Shown: positions 45,159 to 53,877 of the stretch, piece by piece
Layout of the letters: every line of letters starts with the position of its first letter
Position numbering within the stretch: position 1 is the first letter of the stretch
Notes under the pieces: generated by a model
Told to the model about the DNA's origin: nothing
The model's database searches: none
Seen by the model: the letters and a program-made list of their open reading frames with translations, nothing else
Program-made: the position numbers and the translations under genes
Source of the DNA: an uncultured Flavobacteriales bacterium
GTDB lineage: Bacteria > Bacteroidota > Bacteroidia > Flavobacteriales_D > Crocinitomicaceae
Assembly (NCBI GenBank): GCA_903823565.1
Contig: CAIJTF010000013.1
Coordinates: 85,721-149,720 of the forward strand
Direction: 5' to 3'
DNA: 64,000 nucleotides

Positions 45159-47951
45159 ATGGAATACGCATTTAAGGATATAGAAAAGAAATGGCAGCAG
45201 TTTTGGAAAACGCACCATACCTACAAGACCGAAGAGGTGGAGGGGAAACCCAAATATTTTGTTTTAGATATGTTTCCCTACCCTTCTGGTGCTGGATTGC
45301 ACGTAGGACATCCATTGGGTTATATTGCATCTGATATTTATTCTCGGTATAAAAAACTCTGTGGTTTTAATGTTTTACATCCCATGGGGTTTGATTCCTT
45401 TGGTTTGCCAGCAGAACAATATGCGATTCAAACGGGACAACACCCAACGAAAACCACACAAGAGAATATTGCTCGGTATAAGGAACAGTTAAATAAGCTA
45501 GGCTTTAATTACGACTGGAGTCGTGAAGTACAAACCTCCGACCCCTCCTATTATCGTTGGACGCAATGGATTTTTCTACAGTTGTTTAATAGTTGGTATA
45601 ATCCCAAAACCAATAGGGCTGAGCCGATAGACTCGCTTGTGGACCAATTCAAACTAGAGGGAAGATCGAGCCATGGAGCGGAACCGCTTACAGGAGATAT
45701 CGAAGAAGAACAAGAATCATTTACTGCGGAGGATTGGAATCGCTTTTCAGACAGCGTCAAGCAAGAAATCCTAATGCCCTATCGATTGGCCTATCTGGGA
45801 GAAGCTTTTGTGAATTGGTGTCCAGCCTTGGGTACCGTTTTGGCGAATGATGAAGTCGTAAATGGTTATTCTGAACGCGGAGCGCACCCGGTCGAGAGAA
45901 AGTTGCTCAAGCAATGGAGTTTACGAATCACAGCGTATGCCCAACGTCTATTGGACGACCTAGCCGTTTTGGATTGGTCTGAAAGCATCAAGGAAACACA
46001 GAAAAATTGGATTGGTAGAAGCGAGGGGGCCTCTGTGTTTTTTGTTACGGAGAATGGTGGAAAAACCTTGGAAGTTTTTACAACAAGACCGGATACTATA
46101 TTTGGTGTATCGTATTTGGCAATGGCGCCCGAGCACAACTTGATTCAGGAACTCACCACTGAAGCACAAAAAGCAGATGTGGAGGAATATGTTTACCGTT
46201 CGAAGAACCGAAGCGAGCGAGAACGGATGGCAGATGTATCCTCAGTTTCTGGGGTCTTTACTGGGGCCTATGTAAAACACCCTTTAACCCAAAACCTTAT
46301 TCCAGTTTGGGTGGCTGATTATGTTTTGGTGGGGTACGGAACCGGAGTTGTCATGGCAGTTCCAGCACATGACGAACGGGACTTTAAATTTGCCACACAT
46401 TTTGAAATCCCGTTTCTTTCTGTTATCGATGGGGGTTCCAAAAATCAAGATGCAAAGCTTCCTTGGACGGAAAAGGACGGAACGCTAGTTAACTCGGGGC
46501 CATTGAATGGTCTAATGGTTAAAGAGGGAATCTCAGCAGCCATTTCATTATTTGAATCCAACGGTTGTGGTAAAAAAAGGATAAATTTTAGGCTTAGGGA
46601 TGCCGTTTTCGGAAGACAGAGGTATTGGGGGGAACCTATTCCTATATACTATGACGGGTCGATACCGAAACCACTCCCAGTGAGTGCTCTACCGTTGACT
46701 TTGCCTGAAATAGATACTTATTTGCCCACGGAGCAGGGCGACCCACCACTTGGAAGAGCCGAAAACTGGAAGTTTGAGTCACATTGCACTTACGAGCTTT
46801 CTACCATGCCAGGATGGGCTGGAAGCTCATGGTATTTTATCCGATATGTTGACCCAGAAAACAAGGAGGCATTTGTTGATCAAGAAAAAATTAATTATTG
46901 GAAAAATGTAGATTTATATGTTGGTGGCGCTGAACATGCTACTGGACATTTACTCTATGCTCGTTTTTGGACAAAATTTTTATACGATCTTGGGTTAATT
47001 CCTTTCAATGAGCCCTTTGAAAAAATGATTAATCAAGGAATGATTTTGGGTCGAAGTAGTTTAATTCACAGAGTTAAAGGGGAAAACACCTTTGTTTCTA
47101 AAGGCAAATTAGAAGGCTTAGATACCAGTTCAATGCACGTTGACATTTCAATGGTAAACGCGGATGTTTTAGATGTTGAGGCTTTTAAAAAGTGGAGGCC
47201 TGAATACGCAGATGCAACCTTTGTTTTCGAAGATTCAGGCGCGTTTTTGTGCGATTATGAAGTGGAGAAAATGTCCAAATCAAAGTATAATGTCCAAACG
47301 CCGGATGAATTGGTTGAGCGCTATGGCGCAGATACATTGCGCATGTATGAAATGTTTTTAGGTCCAATAGAACAAAGCAAACCTTGGGACACACAGGGCA
47401 TTACGGGCGTTCATTCTTTTTTAAAAAGATTTTGGAAACTTTTTCATCTATCGGGTAGGTTTGAAGTTAAGGAAGATGATCCAACCCAAGATAATCTAAG
47501 AACATTGCACAAAACCATTCGTAAGATAACCGAGGATTTTGAGCGGTTCTCTTTTAATACGGGGGTATCTACCTTTATGATTTGCGTTAATGAGTTGATG
47601 GATCAACAATGTAACAACAGGCAAATATTGGAGCCCCTTATCGTTTTGCTCTCTCCCTATGCTCCCCACATAACGGAGGAACTATGGTGTAAGGTAGGGA
47701 ACCCCGAGGGGAGTTTAGCGCAAACGAAATGGCCTAAATTCAATCCCGAATTTCTTGTGGAAACGTCCCATGATTATCCTATTTCTTTCAACGGGAAAAT
47801 GCGCTTCAAATTAAAAGCAGAACTTTCTTTATCGAAGGAGGAATTATTGCAAAAGGTCCTTGCGCATCCCGAGACCGATAAATGGTTAGAAGGAAAGAAC
47901 CCCAAAAACGTAATTATTGTGCCTGGTAAGATTGTAAATGTGGTTCTTTAA
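45159..47951 (+). CDS. leuS: Leucyl-tRNA synthetase
   Basis: A 930-residue class Ia synthetase. It has the HIGH-equivalent GLHVGHPLGYIASD (about residues 48-61), the editing domain with TTRPDTIFGVSYLAMAPEH and VPAHDERD, the RDAVFGRQRYWGEPIP block, and the KMSKS loop VEKMSKSKYN near residue 705. The leucine-specific C-terminal domain is present, ending VPGKIVNVVL. An insertion of about 45 residues at 148-190 is rich in charged residues. It charges tRNA-Leu and removes misactivated norvaline or isoleucine. Its last 38 bases overlap the end of the convergent MerR-type gene. Confidence 0.96.
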   Translation: MEYAFKDIEKKWQQFWKTHHTYKTEEVEGKPKYFVLDMFPYPSGAGLHVGHPLGYIASDIYSRYKKLCGFNVLHPMGFDSFGLPAEQYAIQTGQHPTKTTQENIARYKEQLNKLGFNYDWSREVQTSDPSYYRWTQWIFLQLFNSWYNPKTNRAEPIDSLVDQFKLEGRSSHGAEPLTGDIEEEQESFTAEDWNRFSDSVKQEILMPYRLAYLGEAFVNWCPALGTVLANDEVVNGYSERGAHPVERKLLKQWSLRITAYAQRLLDDLAVLDWSESIKETQKNWIGRSEGASVFFVTENGGKTLEVFTTRPDTIFGVSYLAMAPEHNLIQELTTEAQKADVEEYVYRSKNRSERERMADVSSVSGVFTGAYVKHPLTQNLIPVWVADYVLVGYGTGVVMAVPAHDERDFKFATHFEIPFLSVIDGGSKNQDAKLPWTEKDGTLVNSGPLNGLMVKEGISAAISLFESNGCGKKRINFRLRDAVFGRQRYWGEPIPIYYDGSIPKPLPVSALPLTLPEIDTYLPTEQGDPPLGRAENWKFESHCTYELSTMPGWAGSSWYFIRYVDPENKEAFVDQEKINYWKNVDLYVGGAEHATGHLLYARFWTKFLYDLGLIPFNEPFEKMINQGMILGRSSLIHRVKGENTFVSKGKLEGLDTSSMHVDISMVNADVLDVEAFKKWRPEYADATFVFEDSGAFLCDYEVEKMSKSKYNVQTPDELVERYGADTLRMYEMFLGPIEQSKPWDTQGITGVHSFLKRFWKLFHLSGRFEVKEDDPTQDNLRTLHKTIRKITEDFERFSFNTGVSTFMICVNELMDQQCNNRQILEPLIVLLSPYAPHITEELWCKVGNPEGSLAQTKWPKFNPEFLVETSHDYPISFNGKMRFKLKAELSLSKEELLQKVLAHPETDKWLEGKNPKNVIIVPGKIVNVVL

Positions 47952-48813
47952 TAAGTTGAACCAACTCTTTCGTGTTTTTTACCAGCGTTATTTTGTTTTG
48001 GAGTAATGCTTGGTGTATCCCAATTTGGGCCCCTCCCGCAAGTACTCTTAAATCCGGAAATTGAGTTATCAGTTGCGCAAAATAACTTTGAGCAAAGGCT
48101 CCATCAATGGAGGTGAGCCATGAAGTTACCAGACATAATGGTTTTGTTTTTTCTATGCTTAGAACCAAGGCGTCGTAAGGCAGACTTTGTCCCAAATAAA
48201 AGGTATACATTCCATTAGAGCGTAAGATATATTGGTAAAACAACAGACCTATTTCATGCCATTCATGTTCCGGTAAATACAGTAAAATTGGAGCATCATT
48301 CCTTTCAGGAATGGGCAATTTATCAATTTCAACGATTATCTTTTGCCGTATGAGGTTGGAAATGAAGTGTTCTTGCGCAGGATTGATAGTACCTGTCAAC
48401 CACATGACCCCAATCCGCTCGAAGAAGGGTATAAGACATTCGGAAAAAGCTTCCTCCAAAGAGGAGGCACTAATCACCTCTTCTAAAACCGATTGAAACA
48501 TGACTTCGTCCATTTCTATGAGGGCTAAAATCAGTTTTTCTTGGGCTATTCCTTTTGGGGTTTTTAATTTAAGTTCAGCAACCTTATTGGCAATTTCTGG
48601 CTTGGAAAGTTCAGCAATTCGTGAAATTTTTAGACCGGAATCGAGTAGTATACGGATGTTCAAAAGTAGAACAAGTTCATCATCCGTATAGGTACGTATT
48701 TTGGTTTGTGTTCGCTCTGGGATCAAGATGCCATAGCGTTGTTCCCAAATCCTCAAGGTATGAGCTTTGATTCCTGAAAGGACCTCTAGGTCTTTAATTT
48801 TATATACTGCCAC
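47914..48813 (-). CDS. CarH-type MerR regulator with cobalamin-binding domain
   Basis: A 299-residue regulator. MerR helix-turn-helix at 1-70 (YKIKDLEVLSGIKAHTLRIW; IWEQRYGIL is the family wing). A four-helix B12-binding cap follows (about 90-165) with the CarH mark W-x9-E-H (Trp138, Glu148, His149), then a Rossmann B12-binding domain (about 175-290) with E-x-H-x-x-G (Glu184, His186, Gly189), His186 being the lower cobalt ligand. CarH proteins bind adenosylcobalamin, repress in the dark and let go in light. Leu139 follows Trp138, where Thermus CarH has the histidine that takes the cobalt after photolysis. GTG start. It is antisense to the leuS end and divergent from engB. Confidence 0.87.
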   Translation of the reverse strand: MAVYKIKDLEVLSGIKAHTLRIWEQRYGILIPERTQTKIRTYTDDELVLLLNIRILLDSGLKISRIAELSKPEIANKVAELKLKTPKGIAQEKLILALIEMDEVMFQSVLEEVISASSLEEAFSECLIPFFERIGVMWLTGTINPAQEHFISNLIRQKIIVEIDKLPIPERNDAPILLYLPEHEWHEIGLLFYQYILRSNGMYTFYLGQSLPYDALVLSIEKTKPLCLVTSWLTSIDGAFAQSYFAQLITQFPDLRVLAGGAQIGIHQALLQNKITLVKNTKELVQLIKEPHLQSYQAQ

Positions 48814-48872
48814 TTAATTTTAACAACCATTGTCGCTTCTTGTTCAATCGAAAGTGTAATTTTACCTTCCTA

Positions 48873-49475
48873 ATGAAAATTAAGTCCGCAACGTTCCTTG
48901 TTTCAAATGTCGATTATAAAAGTTGCCCTACCCTAAACGAAGCCGAATTTGCTTTTATCGGGCGCTCAAACGTTGGTAAATCATCCCTCATTAACATGTT
49001 GATGGGGATTCCTAAATTAGCCAAGACGTCTAGCACTCCGGGTAAAACACAACTAATTAACCACTTTACAGTCAACGAACAATGGTACCTGGTAGATCTT
49101 CCTGGCTATGGTTATGCCAAGGTTTCTAAACACAAGAGAAATAAATGGCAAAGTGTAATTTCCGATTATTTATTAAAGCGCCCCAATTTGACGGCCGTTT
49201 TTGTTTTATTGGATGCGCGTCTGGCCCCTCAACCCATTGATGTAGAATTCATGAATTGGTGTGGCGAAAAGGCGATTCCGTTTGTGATGGTATTTACAAA
49301 AATTGACAAACTATCTAGTACCCAACTTCAAAAAAATCAAGCGATATACCGTAAAGAAATGCTCGCATATTGGGAGGAACTCCCCCCCGTTTTTTTAACA
49401 TCAGCCACGTCAAGCGTTGGAAAAGAAGCCGTCTTGGACTACATAGAAAAGATCTTACTTCAAATTAAGGCCTAA
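48873..49475 (+). CDS. engB: Ribosome-biogenesis GTPase EngB/YsxC
   Basis: A 200-residue GTPase for 50S subunit assembly. G1 is GRSNVGKSSLIN, the G2 threonine lies in SSTPGKTQLINHF, G3 is DLPGYGYAK and G4 is FTKIDKLSS, with SATSS as G5. ATG 48873 is chosen: an in-frame TTG at 48840 would add 11 non-family residues, and a -7-like TAATTTTA lies at 48857-48864. The protein is cytoplasmic. It is divergent from the CarH-type gene and followed by yebC with its own promoter. Confidence 0.94.
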   Translation: MKIKSATFLVSNVDYKSCPTLNEAEFAFIGRSNVGKSSLINMLMGIPKLAKTSSTPGKTQLINHFTVNEQWYLVDLPGYGYAKVSKHKRNKWQSVISDYLLKRPNLTAVFVLLDARLAPQPIDVEFMNWCGEKAIPFVMVFTKIDKLSSTQLQKNQAIYRKEMLAYWEELPPVFLTSATSSVGKEAVLDYIEKILLQIKA

Positions 49476-49507
49476 TTTGACATTTCTTTTGCTTTGCATT
49501 ACCTTTG
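49476..49507 (+). promoter_or_regulatory. Promoter of yebC (TTTG-N20-TACCTTTG)
   Basis: TTTG at 49476-49479, 20 bases, then TACCTTTG at 49500-49507, 15 bases before ATG 49523. It directly follows the engB stop (49475). Confidence 0.8.
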
Positions 49508-49522
49508 TAAGAAGCGACTGTT

Positions 49523-50233
49523 ATGGGAAGAGCATTTGAATATAGAAGAGCGGCCAAAGAAAAACGCTGGGACAAAATGTCTAAAATGTTTCCTAAATTA
49601 GGAAAGGCGATTACAATGGCAGCGAAAGAAGGTGGAAGCGATCCTTTAATGAATTCTAAACTTCGAACGGCTATCCAAAATGCAAAGTCAGAAAACATGC
49701 CCAAGGATAACATCGAGGCTGCCATAAAACGGGCCACTCAGAAAGATGTTGATTCTTTTGTGGAAGTAAATTACGAGGGAAAGGGGCCACATGGGGTTTT
49801 GGTATACGTTGAATGTGCAACCGATAATCCAACCAGAACGGTGGCCAATGTGAAGTCTTATTTCAATAAATCTGGGGGCTCTATTGTGCCTAACGGTTCT
49901 ATGGAATTCATGTTTGCAAGAAAAAGTGTTTTTGAAGTAGAACATTCAGGAAACATCGATGTGGAATCGTTGGAATTAGAGTTAATTGACGCGGGGTGTG
50001 AAGAAGTGGAAGTTGCCGAGGATCGTATTTTTGTATACGGAGATTATACAGCGTTTGGGACCTTGTCCAAAGCACTCGATGATTTAAGCCTCCCGGTTCA
50101 AAAGTCAAGTTTGAAGCGAATTCCAACTTCCCCGGTAGAATTTTCCGAGGAACAACTAAACGATATTGAGAAAATGTTAGATAAAATCGAGGATGACGAT
50201 GATATTCAACAAGTATTCACCAATATTGCGTAA
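49523..50233 (+). CDS. yebC: YebC/PmpR-family protein
   Basis: A 236-residue protein of the YebC/PmpR family. The N-terminal helical part has [20 protein letters not shown] and [18 protein letters not shown]; the middle has [20 protein letters not shown] and [17 protein letters not shown], and all three domains are present. Members were described as transcription regulators and more recently as translation factors that relieve stalls on proline-rich sequences. The second role would suit a genome with a TonB carrying 20 prolines; that link is inference. It has its own promoter. Confidence 0.93.
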   Translation: MGRAFEYRRAAKEKRWDKMSKMFPKLGKAITMAAKEGGSDPLMNSKLRTAIQNAKSENMPKDNIEAAIKRATQKDVDSFVEVNYEGKGPHGVLVYVECATDNPTRTVANVKSYFNKSGGSIVPNGSMEFMFARKSVFEVEHSGNIDVESLELELIDAGCEEVEVAEDRIFVYGDYTAFGTLSKALDDLSLPVQKSSLKRIPTSPVEFSEEQLNDIEKMLDKIEDDDDIQQVFTNIA

Positions 50234-50268
50234 GAATAATAATTTAAAAAAAGCGTTCGTCGTAAGGC

Positions 50269-52881
50269 ATGAAATTTAAGCTTGGTTTTTTGGGGTATGT
50301 TGTTGCTGGAGTTCTCCTTGTAGCTTGTTCTACGCAAAAAAATGCCTTCTTAAATAGGACCTTTCATGGAATGACCGCTAAATACAACGGTTATTTTAAT
50401 GCGAACGAATTGCTGGCTCTGTCCTTAACCAGCACACAAAAAAATCGTACCGAGAATTATTTTGACATTTTACCCATTCAATTTGTTCCGTCCAAGGAAG
50501 AATCAAAAGGCATGTTGGCTGCGATCGATACGGCCGTCGTAAAATGTTCAAAAGTAATCCGAAACCATTCCATGCCCTCTGCTGAAGGGAACAAAGAAGC
50601 CGAGTTTAACCCCTGGATTGATGAGAATTGGATAACCATAGGCAAGGCATTTTATTGGCGAAGAGATTATCAAAAAGCCCTTAAAAATTTTCAATTTGTA
50701 AAGCGATTTTTTCAGAAAGACCCTTCGAAGTATATCGCTGAACTGTGGATTGCGAGAATATTCATGGCGGAGAATCAATTTACAGAATCAGGCACTATAT
50801 TGGACGCATTGATAACTCAGGTAGAGGAAACGAACAAACAAAAGGGTAAAGGCAAAGAAGGACAGGACGAAATGCCGCCCGTTATGGATAAAAACACTCG
50901 CTTTGAGGTCTACAAAACGAAAGCGGCTTGGTGCGTTGAACGAAACCAACTTAGTGAAGCGATTTTGGCCCTGAAAGAGGCGCTTGTTTGGTGTCCCACA
51001 AAAACTGAAAAATTACGCTTGAGTTTTATTTTAGGACAGTTGTACCAAATTATGGGGGATAAAACATCTGCCCGACAATCCTACAAAAAGGTAATTAACC
51101 CATCGGCGAGCCCGGACATGGGGTTTAATGCCCGACTTAATTACGCGTTATTGGGAGGGAATGCAAAGGACATCGGGTTGCTCAATAAAATGCTCAAAGA
51201 CGCTAAGAATGCGCCATATAAAGATCAAATTCTTTATGCCAAAGCGTTGATTGAATTAGAATTAGGTAATTTGCCAATGGCTAAAGTGTATCTTACTTCT
51301 TCTGCGTTTTATTCTGTAAAAAATCCTCGTCAAAAAGCCATGGCGTATGAAAAACTAGCAGACCTTAGTTATTCAGAAAAAGCCTATCCCTCTGCTCAGA
51401 AATATTATGATTCCTGTGCGAAGGCAATGCCCCAGGATTATCCAAACGCATCGGTTATCACGGCTAAAGCGGCGAAACTTCAACAGCTTGTGTTTGCCAT
51501 TGAAGTGGCGCAGGTTGAAGACAGCTTGCAACGGGTTGCTAAAATGCCAGAAAAAGAGCAAACAGCCTTTATTAAAGAGGTAATTAAACAATTAAAAGAA
51601 GAGGCCCAAAGAAAAAAAGCGTTGGAGGAAGCCAAATTGAGAGCCTTACAAGAGCAAGCGATGACCAATTCTGGTGGTGGAGAAGGCAGTAAATGGATTT
51701 TTAATAATCAGAAATTGAAGGATGAAGGGTTTGTTGAATTTCGAAAAATGTGGGGAGACCGAAAGAACGAGGACGATTGGAGAAGGTCATCTAAAATGAG
51801 CGAAGAAATGTCACCTATCGCTTCGGAAAACCGTTCAGAAAACCCCCAGCAAGGACCTTCTTCAGAAGGAACGATAGATACCCTTACCGTAGAGAATTTA
51901 AGAAAAAAGCTTCCCCTAACAGATTCCCTTTTCAAACAATCTGTCGTTAAGGAAATCGAAGCGAGGTATACAGCAGGACTTTTATTCAAGGAATTACTAA
52001 ATGAAGCGCAGTTGGCTGAATCCGAGTTTTTGAAGGTCTTGGATAAGGATACAAGGTCCTTAACCGATTTGTCATCCGCTTTTCAATTGTATAAACTAAA
52101 CGAGGGAAGTGTGGAAAAAAGAGATGTATATAAGAATCACATCATTCGCCATTATCCAAAATCCGATGCCGCCAATTATTTTATGGACCCAGATTTTTTT
52201 GCCAAAGTCAAAGAACGCAAAGCACAAAAAGAAAAGGAATATTTAGCCTTACTAAAAGAGTATGAGTTGCAAGGATATAAAACCGTTTACAGTCAAACGG
52301 AAAAAATTCTTTTGACCGACAGTGCCAATGCGCTAAGGGCAGAATACCTATTGCTCAATGTTATGGCTTACGGTCAATTTACCAACGACAAAAAGAGTTT
52401 AGAACCAAAATTAAAGAACATCATTGCCGAAAAACCAGGAACGCCGCAAGCCGCAAGGGCTCAAGAGTGGTTAACTATACTCCAGAAAGGATATTCAACC
52501 TTTGAACCCTATGTTGCCAAGTCAAACGGTATTTATGTTTTCAACGATTCTGTTCCCCAATTGATTATGGTTTCATTGGATGAGGGGGAAGAATTAGAGG
52601 ATTTGAAATATGAAGTATCGAATGTGGCGGCGATTGCTGGAAAAAATAAACTTAAAGTTACGGCGGCCCTCTCCTTAAAAGGAAGGAATTTAGTGTTGGT
52701 ATCTGAATTCAAAACGATTGGATTAGCTACGGATTTTCTACAGCAAATAAAGGCTAGTTTTAATGAATCTGAGATCTTTGTTGACAATAAAATTCTGATT
52801 ATAACTCAGGAAAATTTGAAAAAGTTGATTGAAACTGATACCTTTGATAGTTACAAGGACTTTTACGACCTTAACTATTAA
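50269..52881 (+). CDS. PorW/SprE-like lipoprotein of the type IX secretion system
   Basis: An 870-residue lipoprotein: lipobox LLVACST (Cys20) followed by the very characteristic QKNAFLNRTFHGMTAKYNGY of the PorW/SprE family. TPR-like helices fill about 120-430 (EAILALKEALVWCPTKTEKL; MAKVYLTSSAFYSVKNPRQK), then a charged linker (about 430-560), further helices, and a C-terminal mixed domain (about 755-865). PorW/SprE is needed for T9SS secretion and gliding and sits on the periplasmic side of the outer membrane. It fits the T9SS tails at 5182 and 6567. Bactofilin and AtpZ follow, an arrangement also seen in Flavobacteriia. Confidence 0.87.
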   Translation: MKFKLGFLGYVVAGVLLVACSTQKNAFLNRTFHGMTAKYNGYFNANELLALSLTSTQKNRTENYFDILPIQFVPSKEESKGMLAAIDTAVVKCSKVIRNHSMPSAEGNKEAEFNPWIDENWITIGKAFYWRRDYQKALKNFQFVKRFFQKDPSKYIAELWIARIFMAENQFTESGTILDALITQVEETNKQKGKGKEGQDEMPPVMDKNTRFEVYKTKAAWCVERNQLSEAILALKEALVWCPTKTEKLRLSFILGQLYQIMGDKTSARQSYKKVINPSASPDMGFNARLNYALLGGNAKDIGLLNKMLKDAKNAPYKDQILYAKALIELELGNLPMAKVYLTSSAFYSVKNPRQKAMAYEKLADLSYSEKAYPSAQKYYDSCAKAMPQDYPNASVITAKAAKLQQLVFAIEVAQVEDSLQRVAKMPEKEQTAFIKEVIKQLKEEAQRKKALEEAKLRALQEQAMTNSGGGEGSKWIFNNQKLKDEGFVEFRKMWGDRKNEDDWRRSSKMSEEMSPIASENRSENPQQGPSSEGTIDTLTVENLRKKLPLTDSLFKQSVVKEIEARYTAGLLFKELLNEAQLAESEFLKVLDKDTRSLTDLSSAFQLYKLNEGSVEKRDVYKNHIIRHYPKSDAANYFMDPDFFAKVKERKAQKEKEYLALLKEYELQGYKTVYSQTEKILLTDSANALRAEYLLLNVMAYGQFTNDKKSLEPKLKNIIAEKPGTPQAARAQEWLTILQKGYSTFEPYVAKSNGIYVFNDSVPQLIMVSLDEGEELEDLKYEVSNVAAIAGKNKLKVTAALSLKGRNLVLVSEFKTIGLATDFLQQIKASFNESEIFVDNKILIITQENLKKLIETDTFDSYKDFYDLNY

Positions 52882-52885
52882 AGCC

Positions 52886-53296
52886 ATGTTAAAACGAAAA
52901 GATTTTTTTAATAGCACCTCCCAATATGAGGAAAGCAATGATTCAAACAAAATTGTTGCGGGTACTGAGCTTACGGGTGACGTAGTTTCAGATTCCAATT
53001 TTATTTTAGACGGCGAAATGGTAGGAAGTTTATCTTGCTCGGGTAAGGTAACCATCGGAAGTTCCGGTAAGTTATCGGGCAATTTGGTTTGTGTCGCCGC
53101 TGAAATCCATGGTTCCGTAGAAGGTGATATTACCGTAGAAAACTTGCTCGCCCTTCATGAAACCGCACGAATTAAAGGGGACATCCAGTCCATGAAATTA
53201 ATCATTCAAGAAGGCGCTATTTTTGAAGGTTCCTGCGTTATGAAGAGTCCGACCTCCCATACGCCTTTTACGGCAGATGTAAGTTTGGATGATTAA
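52886..53296 (+). CDS. Bactofilin (polymer-forming cytoskeletal protein)
   Basis: A 136-residue protein whose core (about residues 25-115) is a right-handed beta-helix of repeated short strands: GTELTGDVVSDSNFILDGEM, GSLSCSGKVTIGSSGKLSGN and GSVEGDITVENLLALHETAR. Bactofilins polymerise without nucleotide into filaments that place wall and surface machinery. ATG 52886 is chosen, 4 bases after the previous stop; the longer TTG frame starts inside the PorW-like gene. The end overlaps the AtpZ start by 8 bases. Confidence 0.92.
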   Translation: MLKRKDFFNSTSQYEESNDSNKIVAGTELTGDVVSDSNFILDGEMVGSLSCSGKVTIGSSGKLSGNLVCVAAEIHGSVEGDITVENLLALHETARIKGDIQSMKLIIQEGAIFEGSCVMKSPTSHTPFTADVSLDD

Positions 53297-53510
53297 TTCT
53301 GACGATACTAAAGAACACCGTTCTCGATTTTTATCGTATTCTTCCCTCGGATTTCAGTTGCTTTCCTTTATGATTATTTTAGGTTTGGTTGGTTATTGGA
53401 TCGATAAGAAAACCCTATGGTTTGGTGGAAAGGGGCTCATGATCGGTCTTTTACTGGGAGTGGTTTTGGGTATGATATATACCATAAGAGGATTGATGCG
53501 ATTGAAATAG
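53289..53510 (+). CDS. atpZ: AtpZ/AtpI-family membrane protein
   Basis: A 73-residue protein with two helices (about 14-35 and 48-68) and the connecting KKTLWFGGKGLMIG that matches AtpZ of the F0F1 operon, where it helps magnesium transport or rotor-ring assembly. ATG 53289 lies within the bactofilin end (8-base overlap). Normally the ATP synthase genes follow one gene later; here they do not. Confidence 0.85.
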   Translation: MINSDDTKEHRSRFLSYSSLGFQLLSFMIILGLVGYWIDKKTLWFGGKGLMIGLLLGVVLGMIYTIRGLMRLK

Positions 53511-53514
53511 CAGC

Positions 53515-53877
53515 ATGAAGCCCTTTTTTTTTCCCACGCCTTTTTTAATCTTACTTTATTTTGTCGGAATGCTGGTGTTTAAATGTCCAACAAACGATAT
53601 TTGGTTTGTTGAGGGACTGGCTTTTTTCTTACACGGTCTATACATTTTATTGTTTTACAGTACATACCAATCCAGGAAACGCAACCTCATTAATTCGTTT
53701 TTAACATTAACCGTATTGCAAGTGATGACCGTTCTTGGGAGTACCTTTTATGTCTTAATTTGGGGCGATAGCATGGCGTCGATGATTCACCTGACCCTTC
53801 TTTTTTTGGCTATGCTTACGGTTCAAATCTTTCAACAGACGAAGTACCTAAAAGGACTTGAGGAAGGTGAGAACTAA
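53515..53877 (+). CDS. Four-helix membrane protein, AtpI/AtpR-like position
   Basis: A 120-residue membrane protein with four hydrophobic segments (about 5-20, 28-48, 60-80, 87-107) and a charged C-terminus. By position after AtpZ, and by size, it resembles the unnamed membrane protein that precedes atpB in Bacteroidota, but sequence alone does not prove this. The last 30 bases overlap the end of the convergent M28 peptidase gene, and no atpB follows. Confidence 0.6.
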   Translation: MKPFFFPTPFLILLYFVGMLVFKCPTNDIWFVEGLAFFLHGLYILLFYSTYQSRKRNLINSFLTLTVLQVMTVLGSTFYVLIWGDSMASMIHLTLLFLAMLTVQIFQQTKYLKGLEEGEN

